Counted from the first letter of the stretch, positions 1 to 7,979 are shown. The stretch: DNA of 40,852 nt from Plantactinospora alkalitolerans (GCF_015690345.1 NZ_JADPUN010000228.1:1-40852), one strand, 5' to 3'. The notes: a model not told the origin generated them from the sequence alone. A program made the numbers and translations.

Positions 1-1
1 G

Positions 2-955
2 ATGATCGCCGAGCCGGCCCGGACCGGCGACCCCTACGACGCCGTCGTGGTCGTGGACGACGGCACCGACCCGGCCGCGCTGGCCGGCAGGCTTCCCGGC
101 ACGGCCGGCGCGGCCGGCTGGTACAGCCAGACCGACCGCCGCACCACCCTCGGCGACCAGACGTTCCTGTCCCGCGCGATCGGTGGCGACCCGGCCGACG
201 CCGGGTTCGTCGTCCGCGAGGGCCGACCGCTCCGCGCGGCCGGCGAGGCGATCGCCGGGTACGGCCTGCTGCACCGCTTCGGCCTCCAGCTCGGCGACAC
301 CGTCACGGTACGGGCCGGCGACACCCCGCTCACCCTCACCATCGTCGGCTGGTACAGCGAAACCGAGGACAGCGGCGAACTCCTGATGTACCGGGCCGAG
401 ATGCTGCCGGGCGTGGCACCCGACGCCTACCTGGTGTCGGCCGGTCCGGGCGGTACGCCGGGGACGCTGGCCGCCGCCCTGCGGGAACGGCTCGGGCCGG
501 ACGTCACCGTGCACGCCCGGGAGGCCGACCCGGACGACCTCGGCACGTTCACCGTGGCGATGCGGCTGCTGGCCCTGCTCGTCCTGGTGGTCAGCCTCGC
601 CAACCTCGCCGCCACGCTGCTGACCGGCTCCCGCGAGCGGTCACGCACGCTGGGCGTGCTCCGGACCGTTGGCTTCACCGTTCGGCAGACCCTGGCCCAG
701 TCCGCCACCGGCGGCGCCGCGCTCGGTCTCGCCGCCGGGATCGTCGGACTGCCGATCGGCCTGCTGCTCCTGCACGTGCTCACCAACCAGGTCATGATCG
801 GTATCGGGGCCGGCCCGGGGCTCACCGTACCGCCCTCCGGGGCGCTGCTCGCCGCCACCGTTCCGGCGACCGTGCTCACCGGAGCCCTCGCCGGCATCCT
901 GGCCGCCCGCCGGCTCTCCCGGACGTCCGCGTCCAAACTGGTGCGCTGGGAGTGA
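2..955 (+). CDS. FtsX/MacB-type ABC transporter permease, C-terminal part
   Basis: The gene is open at the left edge, so its true start lies outside the window; 317 residues are visible. Residues 1-180 form an extracytoplasmic region of the MacB/FtsX periplasmic-core type. Three hydrophobic segments follow near residues 187-207, 236-260 and 280-302, with the cytoplasmic stretch RERSRTLGVLRTVGFT after the first, as in FtsX permease domains. The protein ends with basic residues and LVRWE, a usual end for this family. Such permeases work with a MacB-like ATPase as mechanotransmission or lipoprotein/peptide export machines; no ATPase is visible here, presumably because it lies upstream. The substrate cannot be read from the sequence. 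Family assignment is firm; function is only general. Confidence 0.85.
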   Translation: MIAEPARTGDPYDAVVVVDDGTDPAALAGRLPGTAGAAGWYSQTDRRTTLGDQTFLSRAIGGDPADAGFVVREGRPLRAAGEAIAGYGLLHRFGLQLGDTVTVRAGDTPLTLTIVGWYSETEDSGELLMYRAEMLPGVAPDAYLVSAGPGGTPGTLAAALRERLGPDVTVHAREADPDDLGTFTVAMRLLALLVLVVSLANLAATLLTGSRERSRTLGVLRTVGFTVRQTLAQSATGGAALGLAAGIVGLPIGLLLLHVLTNQVMIGIGAGPGLTVPPSGALLAATVPATVLTGALAGILAARRLSRTSASKLVRWE

Positions 956-974
956 GGACGTCAGCCGTACGTCC
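956..974. terminator. possible hairpin between convergent genes
   Basis: GGACGT and ACGTCC are separated by seven bases directly after the permease stop codon and ahead of the convergent lipoprotein gene end. The short stem and absence of a T-run make it a weak terminator candidate. Confidence 0.3.
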
Positions 975-1017
975 GTTCAGCAGCGGGGATCTCGTGGCTG
1001 GCCCGGAGCAGGCACTG

Positions 1018-1650
1018 TCAGAGGTCGAAGGGTTCGCCGCAGACCATCTGCTGGACCCGTGCGATGCCGGCCCGATGTGGATAGACGGCGCCGACGCCGG
1101 TGTCGCCGCTGTCGCCGCTGGCCGTGGGCAGCGGAGGCACCTCGGACCGCCGGGCCACGCCGACGCAGAAGACGGCGCGCCGGGCCGGCTCGGGCAGCCG
1201 CGCCTCGGTGTCGTACGGGTGACGGGGCCGCAGCGGCAGGGCCACCCGGACCACCTCGTCGACGCTGTTCCCGGGTGCGACCACCGAGCCCCGCACCACG
1301 AAGTCGACGGCGAGTCCGGCCCCCTCCGGCGGCGGGAAGACCCGCTTGGCGATCTCCACGACGCCGTCCGCACCCTCGGTCAGGTACACGGCGTCCGGGT
1401 CGACCGCAGGGTTCTCGTGGGTGTCCCGGGCGGGTATCCCGGTGAACGCCACCAGCTCCTCGCCGGCCCGGTTGACCAGCTTGTACTCGATCCGCAGCGC
1501 GCCGGCCTCCCGCTGCGCGGAGACGGTCAGCCCCACGTCGACGGGCGGGGCGGTCGGTTCGGCGGTCCGGCCGCAGGCGGCACCGTTCAGTAGCGCCACC
1601 AGGGCGCCGAGCATGGCCACCAGACGACGCCGGGAGCTAGGGAGGCCCAC
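1018..1650 (-). CDS. putative secreted lipoprotein of unknown function
   Basis: A 210-residue protein with a GTG start. The N-terminus has basic residues (RRR at 7-9), a hydrophobic stretch 10-22 and a lipobox-like GAAC with Cys26, so it is probably exported and lipid-anchored. I recognise no family for the mature part, which is rich in beta-type sequence and contains two further Cys (about residues 164 and 203). The start lies two bases after the stop of the RTX/M91 protein gene, and a GAGG lies about ten bases upstream inside that gene, so the two are almost certainly cotranscribed and possibly coupled. It may be an accessory, anchor or protective partner of that peptidase; this is inferred from position only. 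A start at Met13 would shorten the signal and is less likely. Confidence 0.6.
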   Translation of the reverse strand: MGLPSSRRRLVAMLGALVALLNGAACGRTAEPTAPPVDVGLTVSAQREAGALRIEYKLVNRAGEELVAFTGIPARDTHENPAVDPDAVYLTEGADGVVEIAKRVFPPPEGAGLAVDFVVRGSVVAPGNSVDEVVRVALPLRPRHPYDTEARLPEPARRAVFCVGVARRSEVPPLPTASGDSGDTGVGAVYPHRAGIARVQQMVCGEPFDL

Positions 1651-1652
1651 CG

Positions 1653-3539
1653 TCAGTACCTCGGGCGGTTCGGCGCGCCGAGTTCGTCGCGGAGCCCGTT
1701 CTCGGTGTACTCGTACCGCTGGTTGGGGTCGATGATGTTCGGAGTGTTGGGGTCGCCGTCGTGGTCGATCGGCAGGCCCGCCGCGGCCCGCTCGTAGTTC
1801 GGCGTGTCCGGGTTGTCCGAGCCGGTGTACTCCCGGTCGTCAAGCCCGCTGTTCTCGAAGTCGTAGACGTGCGACATCTCGTGGTAGAGCACCACCACCG
1901 GCGGCCCGTCGTGCAGCGTGGTGAAGCGGGGGTTGTACTCGATCGACGGGTGCTGGGACCAGGTCTTGCCGAACGTGGTGTCGTTCTGGTTGGCCCGGCC
2001 GTTGTCGATCGTCATCTCCTTGATGGTGAACGTGTCGCCCTGGTAGGCGATGCCACCGAGGATCGGCCAGTCGGCGGCGGGTGCCTTGCTGTTCTCGTGC
2101 GCCTGGTCCAGCGCGTCGAGCATCAGCTGCCCGCGCGGCGACGCCCGGAGCATGTCGAGGTCGGCCTGGGTCCGCTCCTTGAACTCGTCGGAGCCCTCGA
2201 TGGTGATGTGCTTGCCCAGGTCCTTCAGCTCGACGGTGACCACCCGCTCGGTGCCGGAGCTGGTGTCCTCGGCCTGGCCGTAGACCGTGTCGCCGTCGGG
2301 TTCGCCCGACACGGAGGAGGCGTCCGAACCACCGTCGACCCGGTCCGCACCATGTCCGGTGTAGACGGTGTCGGCGCCGCCACCCGCGCGGATGACGTCG
2401 TTGTCCCGGCCACCCGAGATCATGTCGTTGCCGGCACCACCGTCGATGCTGTCGTTGCCGGTCGCACCCTCCAGGTAGTCCCGGCCCTCACCGCCGGAGA
2501 TCCGGTCGTCGCCGGAGAGCCCGTAGACGGTGTCGTCGCCGTGGCCGCCGGTCAGCACGTCGTTGCCCCGGTACCCGTCCAGGTAGTCGCGGTCGGCGCC
2601 GCCGCTGGCCCGGTCGTCGCCGGCGCCGGACTCGATCCGGTCCTGGCCGTCGTTGCCGAGGATGATGTCCCGGCCGTCTCCGGAATGGATCCGGTCGTCA
2701 CCCTCGCCACCGAGCAGGGTCAGGTCGACCCGGGTACCGGTGGGCACGTTGATCTCGTCGTTGCCCTCTCCGGTACGCATGACGATGTGCGCGTCGGCGG
2801 GGTACCGCATCGTGGTCCCGTTGACCGTGACGAGCTGCTCACCGGTTTTCGGATCGGTGGTGATGGTGACCTTGTCGTCGCCGGTGCCAGTGTTGATCAC
2901 CACGTCGTCGCCGACCCGGATCACCGTCGTACCGGCGCTCGCCTCCGGCGGCAGCGTCCAGCCGTCGCTCGACCCGGTGACCACCGAGGTCCAGGACCTG
3001 GCGGTGGCGGTGAGCCCGGCCCGCGCCTTCTCCAGCTCGCCCACGCAGCGCAGCAGCTCGCCGTCGTAGTGCCGGCGGGCCTCCTGGGTTTCCTTCACCG
3101 CCGCGTGGACCGCCTTCTCCTCATCCTCGGTGCGGGGCTGGAAGGTGAACCCGGCACCGCTCCTGGTCGCCGGCACCTTCCCGGTGATCTCGGAGAGGAT
3201 CTGCCGGAGCATCGCCTGGCCCCGGGTGAGCCAGCCGGCGACGTCGTCGAGCGAGGTGGCCACCGCCTTGGCGGCGGTCGCGGTCTCCTCCACGTCGTCG
3301 CCGAGCTTTCCCCGGTGGGCGTGGTAGGTATCCGAGGTGGTGCCCTTCCACGCGTCGCCGCGCAGCGCGGCGGCCTGGTTGTCCACGGTTTCGCGGGCGC
3401 CGAGCGCGGAGGTCGCGTAGCCCCGCCAGGCGGTGGCCGCAGCAGTGATCTTCCCCGGATCGGCGGCCAGATCCCACAGGTCGGCGACGACGATGGCGGG
3501 GCGAGGGGCCTGGCCGCCCGGTTCCGGAGGAAGGGCCAC
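1653..3539 (-). CDS. WXG-like / RTX-repeat / M91-type zinc metallopeptidase fusion
   Basis: 628 residues with three visible parts. Residues 20-120 are a helical WXG100/LXG-like region with W64-K-G66, followed by a helical linker to about 190. Residues 275-405 hold a run of glycine/aspartate nonapeptide RTX repeats (GGxGxDxxx type), expected to bind calcium and fold as a beta-roll. The C-terminal domain has HEMSH at 553-557, a zincin HExxH motif, with TENGLRDELG near the end; this arrangement resembles peptidase family M91 (NleD-type). The gene follows the small WXG protein gene by two bases and precedes a lipoprotein gene by two bases. RTX proteins usually leave by type I secretion, but the WXG-like N-terminus and partner suggest type VII export; no secretion genes are in the window. 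Domain calls are good; substrate and export route are inference. A bacterial-competition or host-directed effector and an extracellular processing protease are both possible. Confidence 0.8.
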   Translation of the reverse strand: MALPPEPGGQAPRPAIVVADLWDLAADPGKITAAATAWRGYATSALGARETVDNQAAALRGDAWKGTTSDTYHAHRGKLGDDVEETATAAKAVATSLDDVAGWLTRGQAMLRQILSEITGKVPATRSGAGFTFQPRTEDEEKAVHAAVKETQEARRHYDGELLRCVGELEKARAGLTATARSWTSVVTGSSDGWTLPPEASAGTTVIRVGDDVVINTGTGDDKVTITTDPKTGEQLVTVNGTTMRYPADAHIVMRTGEGNDEINVPTGTRVDLTLLGGEGDDRIHSGDGRDIILGNDGQDRIESGAGDDRASGGADRDYLDGYRGNDVLTGGHGDDTVYGLSGDDRISGGEGRDYLEGATGNDSIDGGAGNDMISGGRDNDVIRAGGGADTVYTGHGADRVDGGSDASSVSGEPDGDTVYGQAEDTSSGTERVVTVELKDLGKHITIEGSDEFKERTQADLDMLRASPRGQLMLDALDQAHENSKAPAADWPILGGIAYQGDTFTIKEMTIDNGRANQNDTTFGKTWSQHPSIEYNPRFTTLHDGPPVVVLYHEMSHVYDFENSGLDDREYTGSDNPDTPNYERAAAGLPIDHDGDPNTPNIIDPNQRYEYTENGLRDELGAPNRPRY

Positions 3540-3541
3540 GG

Positions 3542-3886
3542 CTACCGCGCCCTGCCCTGGCCGGCGCCGGCGCGGCGGGCGCGCTCCGCGGCCTCGCGAT
3601 CCGCCTGCTGATAGGCGAAGGCGACCCGGTAGAGCCGGTCGACGTCACCCTCGTAGACGGCGACCAGCCGGTTGACGGCGGTGTCGCCGTCCTCCGTGGC
3701 CGCCACGTGGGACCGGTGTGCGCCCTGCCCGGCACTCAGATTGCCGAACGCCGCCGCCGGCACGGTCAACGCGGCCTGTCCCCCGCGCCAACCGTCGCCG
3801 AGCTCGATCGAGGCGTCCAGAGTGGCGCCGGCCAACTTCGCCAGCGCGGCCGGGTCCGCGCGTACCTCATCACCCATGGGCGGCAC
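3542..3886 (-). CDS. WXG100-like (ESX-type) small protein
   Basis: A 114-residue protein predicted to be all-helical, with W33-R-G35 in the turn position of WXG100 proteins and Y92-Q-Q-A-D96, which fits the YxxxD/E type VII secretion signal after the second helix. There is no signal peptide, as expected for ESX substrates. It is the first gene of the leftward three-gene set and stops two bases before the start of the RTX/M91 fusion, whose own N-terminus is also WXG-like. WXG proteins typically form helical hairpin dimers that are co-secreted with a partner, so this one may be the export partner of the metallopeptidase. The pairing is inferred from adjacency. An EspC/DUF2580-like assignment is equally possible. 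Confidence 0.65.
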   Translation of the reverse strand: MPPMGDEVRADPAALAKLAGATLDASIELGDGWRGGQAALTVPAAAFGNLSAGQGAHRSHVAATEDGDTAVNRLVAVYEGDVDRLYRVAFAYQQADREAAERARRAGAGQGRAR

Positions 3887-3969
3887 TCTATCGTCCGGTT
3901 ACGACCCCCCGAGCCGCCACGGGATGCGACAGCTCCGCGAACCTCCCGCCGCCGGCGGTACGGATCGGC

Positions 3970-5238
3970 TCAGAAGGTGACCGGAAGGCTGTTCAGGCCC
4001 CGGGTCCGAAACGACGGTCGCCAGGACAGTTCGGCCGGATCGACCGCGAGCGCCAACCGGGGAAACCGACGCAGCACGGCGCCGATCGCCACCTGTGCCT
4101 CCAGCCGGGCCAGCGGCGCGCCGACGCAGTAGTGGATGCCGTGCCCCAGCGTCAGGTGCCCGTTGTCCGGCCGTCCCACGTCCAGCAGGTTCGGGTCGGC
4201 GAACCGTTCCGGGTCCCGGTTGGCGGTGGCGACGCAGAGCAGCACGGTCGCACCGGCCGGGATGGTGACCCCGCCGATGGCGAGATCGGTGAGCGGGAAC
4301 CGGCGCAACGCCACCGGTGCCGGCGGCTCGTAGCGGAGAAGTTCCTCGATTGCGGCCGGTGACGGCTCGACGCCCTCCCGCACCGCGGCGAGCTGGTCCG
4401 GATTGCGCAGCAACGCGAGCAGGCCGGTACCGATCACGTGCACGGAGTTCTCGTAGCCGGCGAAGAGCACGAGGAAGGCCAGCGACGTCAGTTCCTCCTC
4501 GCTGAGCCGGTCGCCGCCCCGCCGGTCGCCCGGATCGGCGGCGGTGCCGGGGTCGTCCGACCCGTCGTCGCGGGCCGCGATCATCGCGGTGAGCAGGTCG
4601 TCGCCGGGATTGCGCCGCTTGTCCGCGATCAGCCGGACCAGGAAGTCCTGTAGCTCCAGAACCGCCCGCCCCCCGGCCCGGGGATCGCCGCCGGGCGGAG
4701 CGATCATCGCGTCGGTCCAGCCACGCATCGCAATCCGGTCGACCTCCGGTACGCCGAGCAGGTCGGAGATGACCGTGACAGGTAACGGGCCCGCGTACTC
4801 GGCGATCAGGTCCGCCCTACCCGTCGGGGCGATCCGGTCGAGCAGCTCGCCCGCCGCGGCCTCGACCCTGGGGCGCAGCCGGGAGATCCGCTGCGGGCCG
4901 AACGCGTGCCGGACCAGCCGGCGGATCCGGGTGTGGTCCGGGGGATCCATGTTCAGCAGGTTCGCGTCCAGGGCCGGCGGCAGCGAGAAGCCCTTCCAAC
5001 TGCCGTCGCCGTTCGCCTTGTCCAGCGACAGCCTCGGGTCGGCCAGCCCGGCGCGTACGTCGGCGTAGCGGGTGACCAGCCACACCTTCGCGCCGTCCGG
5101 CAGGGTGAGCGGGTGCACCGGTCCCGCCTCACGCAACGCGGCGAATCCCGGATAGGGATCGGCGATGAAGGCGGCGTCGAACAGCGCTCCGGCGCTGGAC
5201 GGGCGGGGTAGCGCTGCGGCATCCGGCTGTCCGGTCAT
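3970..5238 (-). CDS. cytochrome P450
   Basis: A 422-residue soluble bacterial class I P450, normal length for CYP105/107-like enzymes. The K-helix ExxR is E299-L-L-R302. The heme-binding loop is LGHGIHYCVG (364-373) with Cys371 as thiolate ligand; the usual leading Phe is Leu. The I-helix motif is A260-G-Y-E-N264-S265, so the conserved proton-relay Thr of AGxxT is Asn followed by Ser, reminiscent of EryF-type enzymes (Ala there) that rely on substrate-assisted activation. An acidic, Gly-rich insertion lies at about 225-244. It would hydroxylate or epoxidise a small molecule using ferredoxin and ferredoxin reductase, neither of which is encoded nearby. No biosynthetic cluster surrounds it, so the substrate is unknown. 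Start chosen at the ATG that gives the usual N-terminus; the ribosome site is weak. Confidence 0.93.
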   Translation of the reverse strand: MTGQPDAAALPRPSSAGALFDAAFIADPYPGFAALREAGPVHPLTLPDGAKVWLVTRYADVRAGLADPRLSLDKANGDGSWKGFSLPPALDANLLNMDPPDHTRIRRLVRHAFGPQRISRLRPRVEAAAGELLDRIAPTGRADLIAEYAGPLPVTVISDLLGVPEVDRIAMRGWTDAMIAPPGGDPRAGGRAVLELQDFLVRLIADKRRNPGDDLLTAMIAARDDGSDDPGTAADPGDRRGGDRLSEEELTSLAFLVLFAGYENSVHVIGTGLLALLRNPDQLAAVREGVEPSPAAIEELLRYEPPAPVALRRFPLTDLAIGGVTIPAGATVLLCVATANRDPERFADPNLLDVGRPDNGHLTLGHGIHYCVGAPLARLEAQVAIGAVLRRFPRLALAVDPAELSWRPSFRTRGLNSLPVTF

Positions 5239-5357
5239 TCAGCGAGATTACGCCCCGTTCGCGATCGGCCTCGTCCCCGGACGCCCGGCGGCACCCGGGC
5301 CGGGCGGGGTCATAACCGCAAGCGGGGCGCGGATCCGGCCTGATAGTGTCCGCCGCC

Positions 5358-6329
5358 GTGACTCTGCCGAGCGACATGAACCTGGCCTGGTCCGACCCGG
5401 TGCTGCAACACGCGGTCGACGCCCTGGCCACCGGTGACCTGCTTCCCGGGTACAAGGCACTGGCCGACAGCGTCGGCGACTCCGACCGTCGTGAGTTGTA
5501 CGTCGACGTCCTGGGAGACGTCGGCGCCGTTCACCTCCGCGACCTGCGGGCCGAAGCGGAACGGGCCGACGACGACCCGCACTGGTGGCTGTTGTCCGGT
5601 TCCGCCGCCCGGGCCGCCGCGTGGGCCGCTCGCGGCGAGGCGCAGATGAAGTACACGTCGGAGCAGCAGGTACGCGGGTTGCTGGGGCTGTCTCGCGAGT
5701 CCCGTGACATGTTGCGGCTGGCGGTGAAACTGGCGCCGGAGGATCCGGTGCCGTGGACGGTGCTGCAGAGCATCGCCAAGGCGGCCCCGATTCCCCAGGA
5801 CGAGCCGCATGTGGTGTGGAATCGGCTGCTCGCGCTCGCTCCGGACTCGTTCCTCGGCAACCACCAGCGGCTGAGCATCCTGTGCCGCAAGTGGTACGGC
5901 AGCACCGAGCAGATGCTCGGGTTCGCGCGTGAGCGCTGCACCACCCTGCCCGACGGACATCCGCTGTGGTCGCTCGCGCCCCAGTCGTACATCGAGGTGT
6001 GGGTCGACGGCTGGATGGTCGGCAACCTGGCGGCGCGGGTGTACCGGGTGATGACCAGCGGCCCGTTGAAGAAGCGCACCGCGCGGGCCGAGGTCGACGC
6101 GGCGTCGGACCGGTTCCTGGCCGGTGCCGCCGCCTATGCCGACCATCCCTGGCTGATGGTGGCTCACCAGATTTTCGGCGCGTACTACCACAAGGCAGGA
6201 GTACGCGACCGGGCCCGGACACACCTGGAGCGTGGCGGAGAGCGGGCGTCGTCCTGGCCGTGGGGGTACTTTCCCGGCGAGCAGCAGGCCGCGTTGACCG
6301 GTGCGAGGAGCTCGGCCGGGCTCGGGTAG
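5358..6329 (+). CDS. conserved helical (TPR-like) protein of unknown function
   Basis: About 323 residues, rich in Ala, Leu, Trp and Arg, with a pattern of paired helices that suggests a TPR- or alpha-solenoid-like fold; there is no signal peptide or membrane segment. I do not recognise a named domain. Two GTG codons (5346, 5358) and an ATG (5376) are in frame and none has a strong ribosome site, so the exact start is uncertain. The gene is divergent from the P450 gene with about 110 bases between them, and it is followed by a very strong hairpin terminator. Its codon use and continuous reading frame support a real gene. Confidence 0.7.
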   Translation: MTLPSDMNLAWSDPVLQHAVDALATGDLLPGYKALADSVGDSDRRELYVDVLGDVGAVHLRDLRAEAERADDDPHWWLLSGSAARAAAWAARGEAQMKYTSEQQVRGLLGLSRESRDMLRLAVKLAPEDPVPWTVLQSIAKAAPIPQDEPHVVWNRLLALAPDSFLGNHQRLSILCRKWYGSTEQMLGFARERCTTLPDGHPLWSLAPQSYIEVWVDGWMVGNLAARVYRVMTSGPLKKRTARAEVDAASDRFLAGAAAYADHPWLMVAHQIFGAYYHKAGVRDRARTHLERGGERASSWPWGYFPGEQQAALTGARSSAGLG

Positions 6330-6346
6330 TCGTCGTCCTCCCGTTA

Positions 6347-6390
6347 CCGGCCCGCCCCGGACCAGGGGCGGGCGGTCCGGGGCGGGCCGG
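6347..6390. terminator. strong bidirectional hairpin terminator
   Basis: Perfect 17-base arms (6347-6363 and 6374-6390) surround a ten-base loop between two convergent genes. The stem is almost all G/C, and there is no T-run, as is common for actinobacterial terminators. It can serve the gene ending at 6329 and the opposing gene ending at 6407. GTCGTC and GACGAC lie just outside and may extend the stem imperfectly. Confidence 0.8.
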
Positions 6391-6406
6391 AGGGTGACGA
6401 CGCGGG

Positions 6407-6694
6407 TCAGCGGCGCCGGGGCAGCCAGTAGAGAAGTTGACCGGCGATCAGCGCGGGATGCGTGTCGGGCTGCGCTTGCAGGGCGCGGGCGAGGTGGGCG
6501 GCGAGATACATGGACAGCCCCACCCGGTCACCCTTGAAACCGATCAGCAGGGCCAGGCGGGCCGGCGCGCAGGGCCAGGGATCGTCGCAGGTCTGACACT
6601 GGTACGACTCGGCCGGGTGGTGCCGGCCGGGTGGGTAGCGCCGTTGCGCGGCCCGTCGCATCGCCCGGTACCAGCGCTCCTGTGGCCCGATCAC
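6407..6694 (-). CDS. small conserved actinobacterial Cys-motif protein
   Basis: 95 residues from a GTG at 6694, two bases after the stop of the preceding gene and with a G-rich stretch upstream. The sequence contains CQTCDDPWPC, a three-Cys motif that could bind a metal, followed by helices (LALLIGF, MYLAAHLARAL). I know this family as a frequent neighbour of XRE/DUF397 gene pairs in Micromonospora and relatives; database labels such as flavin reductase for it look unfounded, since no flavin-binding motif is visible. An upstream-extended frame exists to 6976 but is Pro/Arg-rich and overlaps the previous gene, so I prefer the short form. Function unknown. Confidence 0.7.
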   Translation of the reverse strand: MIGPQERWYRAMRRAAQRRYPPGRHHPAESYQCQTCDDPWPCAPARLALLIGFKGDRVGLSMYLAAHLARALQAQPDTHPALIAGQLLYWLPRRR

Positions 6695-6696
6695 GG

Positions 6697-7050
6697 TTAC
6701 CCCCGGACGGTGGTGTGCCGGGATCCGAGCCGAGGTGTCGGAGTTCCGCCGCCCGTGCGGCCGTTGGTCGGACGGGCAGGGGTGGGTGCGTCCCAGGACT
6801 GGCGCCGGTTGGTCGTCCCGGTGCGGGCTGGTGGCGCGGGTACGTCCGCCCGGGCCGGCGCGGAGGTCGCCACGCGGACGGCGGCCCGGTGGTCGGTGCG
6901 GCTGAGCGGTGGCGGTGGCGGGTAGGGCATCGGCACCAGCTCGACCGAATCCGGGCAGCGCCACCGATAGCCACACCGGCAGTACCGCCAGAGCCGGCGC
7001 CAGTTACGGCGGTGGTAGGGCTTCATTCTGCGCCGGAGTTTCATGGTCAT
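6697..7050 (-). CDS. small basic protein with a Cys cluster
   Basis: 117 residues starting at an ATG with GGAAGG five to ten bases upstream. The N-terminus is very basic (KLRRRMKPYHRRNWRRLWRY) and is followed by CRCGYRWRC, a Cys cluster that could hold zinc. The rest is Pro-, Thr- and Arg-rich and probably disordered. It is the first gene of a leftward pair, divergent from the XRE regulator with about 140 bases between the starts, and has the same neighbours in other Micromonosporaceae as far as I recall. It may bind nucleic acid, given its charge, but that is a guess. Confidence 0.65.
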   Translation of the reverse strand: MTMKLRRRMKPYHRRNWRRLWRYCRCGYRWRCPDSVELVPMPYPPPPPLSRTDHRAAVRVATSAPARADVPAPPARTGTTNRRQSWDAPTPARPTNGRTGGGTPTPRLGSRHTTVRG

Positions 7051-7082
7051 TGCCTTCCGTCGGCGGATTCCGAATTCCACCC

Positions 7083-7097
7083 TGGACTGGAGGTCCA
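7083..7097. promoter_or_regulatory. inverted repeat in divergent XRE intergenic region
   Basis: TGGAC and GTCCA are separated by five bases, between the divergent starts at 7050 and 7194. The local sequence is less G+C rich than its surroundings. It is a candidate operator for the XRE regulator; the arms are short, so confidence is low. Confidence 0.3.
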
Positions 7098-7193
7098 ATA
7101 CGCCGGAAGATGCTGGTCGGGTGTGAGAAACCCGTCGGCAATCCAATAGAAATGACCATGAGGGCCGGAGTGATTTGGGGGACGCGAAAGTCT

Positions 7194-7979
7194 ATGTCTG
7201 CGAGTCAATATCTGGTAGAGGACCTTCGCCGGACGCGGGAACTGATCGGGTTGACCCAGGAAGCGTGGGGAGAGCGGATCCACTTCTCCGCAAAGCACGT
7301 CGGTGCGGTGGAGCGAGGCGAGCGGCCAGCACTTCCGGACTATCTCCGCGCTGTCGATCGCGCGTTCGGGACAGCGTTCATGCAGTTCTACCAGATGTTC
7401 GTGAAGGGCGAACATGCTCCGATCTGGTATCGACCCTTCATCGAGCACGAGGGCCGGGCGAGCCTGCTCAGGGTCTATCAGCCACTGCTCGTTCCGGGCA
7501 TCCTGCAAACCGAGGCGTACGCGCGGGCTGTCCTAGCCGGGTACCGCGTCCAGACGGATGACGTGGAAGGCATACTCGCGACCCGGTTCGGTCGGCAGGA
7601 AATCCTGCACCGCCGGCCCGACCCCTGCCAGTTGGTCGCGGTCGTCGACGAGGGAGTCCTGCATCGCCGGGTGGGAGACGCGGCAGTGATGGCCGACCAG
7701 TTGAAATCTCTGGTGGCGGCGTGTGATCAGCCCAATGTGCGGGTGCAGGTCGTTCCGTTCGAGGCTGGCGCATACGCCGGACTGGACGGTCCGCTGGCGA
7801 TCGCGACCGTGGATGGCCGATCGGTCGGCTTTTTGGAAGGACACCTCAAGGGCCGCGTCGTCGAAAGCCCGGACGCGACGATGGATCTGGAGGGCGTCTG
7901 GGAGGCCATCCGGGACTACGCTCTGTCCGGTCAGCAAAGCCTGGAATTGATCATGAGGACGGCCGAGAAATGGACGTGA
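7194..7979 (+). CDS. XRE-family regulator with DUF5753 domain
   Basis: 261 residues. Residues 5-65 form a helix-turn-helix of the XRE type (LTQEAWGERIHFSAKHVGAVERGERPALPDY region). The remainder matches the DUF5753 domain that follows this HTH in actinobacteria (WYRPFIEHEGRA, YQPLLVPGILQTEAYARAVL, and a late VQVVPFEAGAYAGLDGPL block). I chose the ATG at 7194 because MSASQYL is the usual N-terminus and GGGGGA lies upstream; GTG 7170 and ATG 7152 are alternatives. The stop overlaps the DUF397 gene start by ten bases. These pairs are very abundant in actinobacteria; some affect development or antibiotic production (WhiJ-type), and some have been proposed to act as toxin-antitoxin pairs. Confidence 0.9.
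   Translation: MSASQYLVEDLRRTRELIGLTQEAWGERIHFSAKHVGAVERGERPALPDYLRAVDRAFGTAFMQFYQMFVKGEHAPIWYRPFIEHEGRASLLRVYQPLLVPGILQTEAYARAVLAGYRVQTDDVEGILATRFGRQEILHRRPDPCQLVAVVDEGVLHRRVGDAAVMADQLKSLVAACDQPNVRVQVVPFEAGAYAGLDGPLAIATVDGRSVGFLEGHLKGRVVESPDATMDLEGVWEAIRDYALSGQQSLELIMRTAEKWT

Noticed and set aside
2653-3069. Small rightward frames within the RTX gene
   Set aside because: Ser/Pro/Thr-rich shadows of the RTX codons without starts or families.
1761-3611. Long rightward frame antisense to the RTX/M91 gene
   Set aside because: It is Val/Asp/Gly repeat translation of the complement of the RTX codons; the leftward frame carries all domains.
6909-7193. Upstream extension of the XRE regulator
   Set aside because: It overlaps the divergent small gene and lacks domain similarity; the usual N-terminus MSASQYL starts at 7194.
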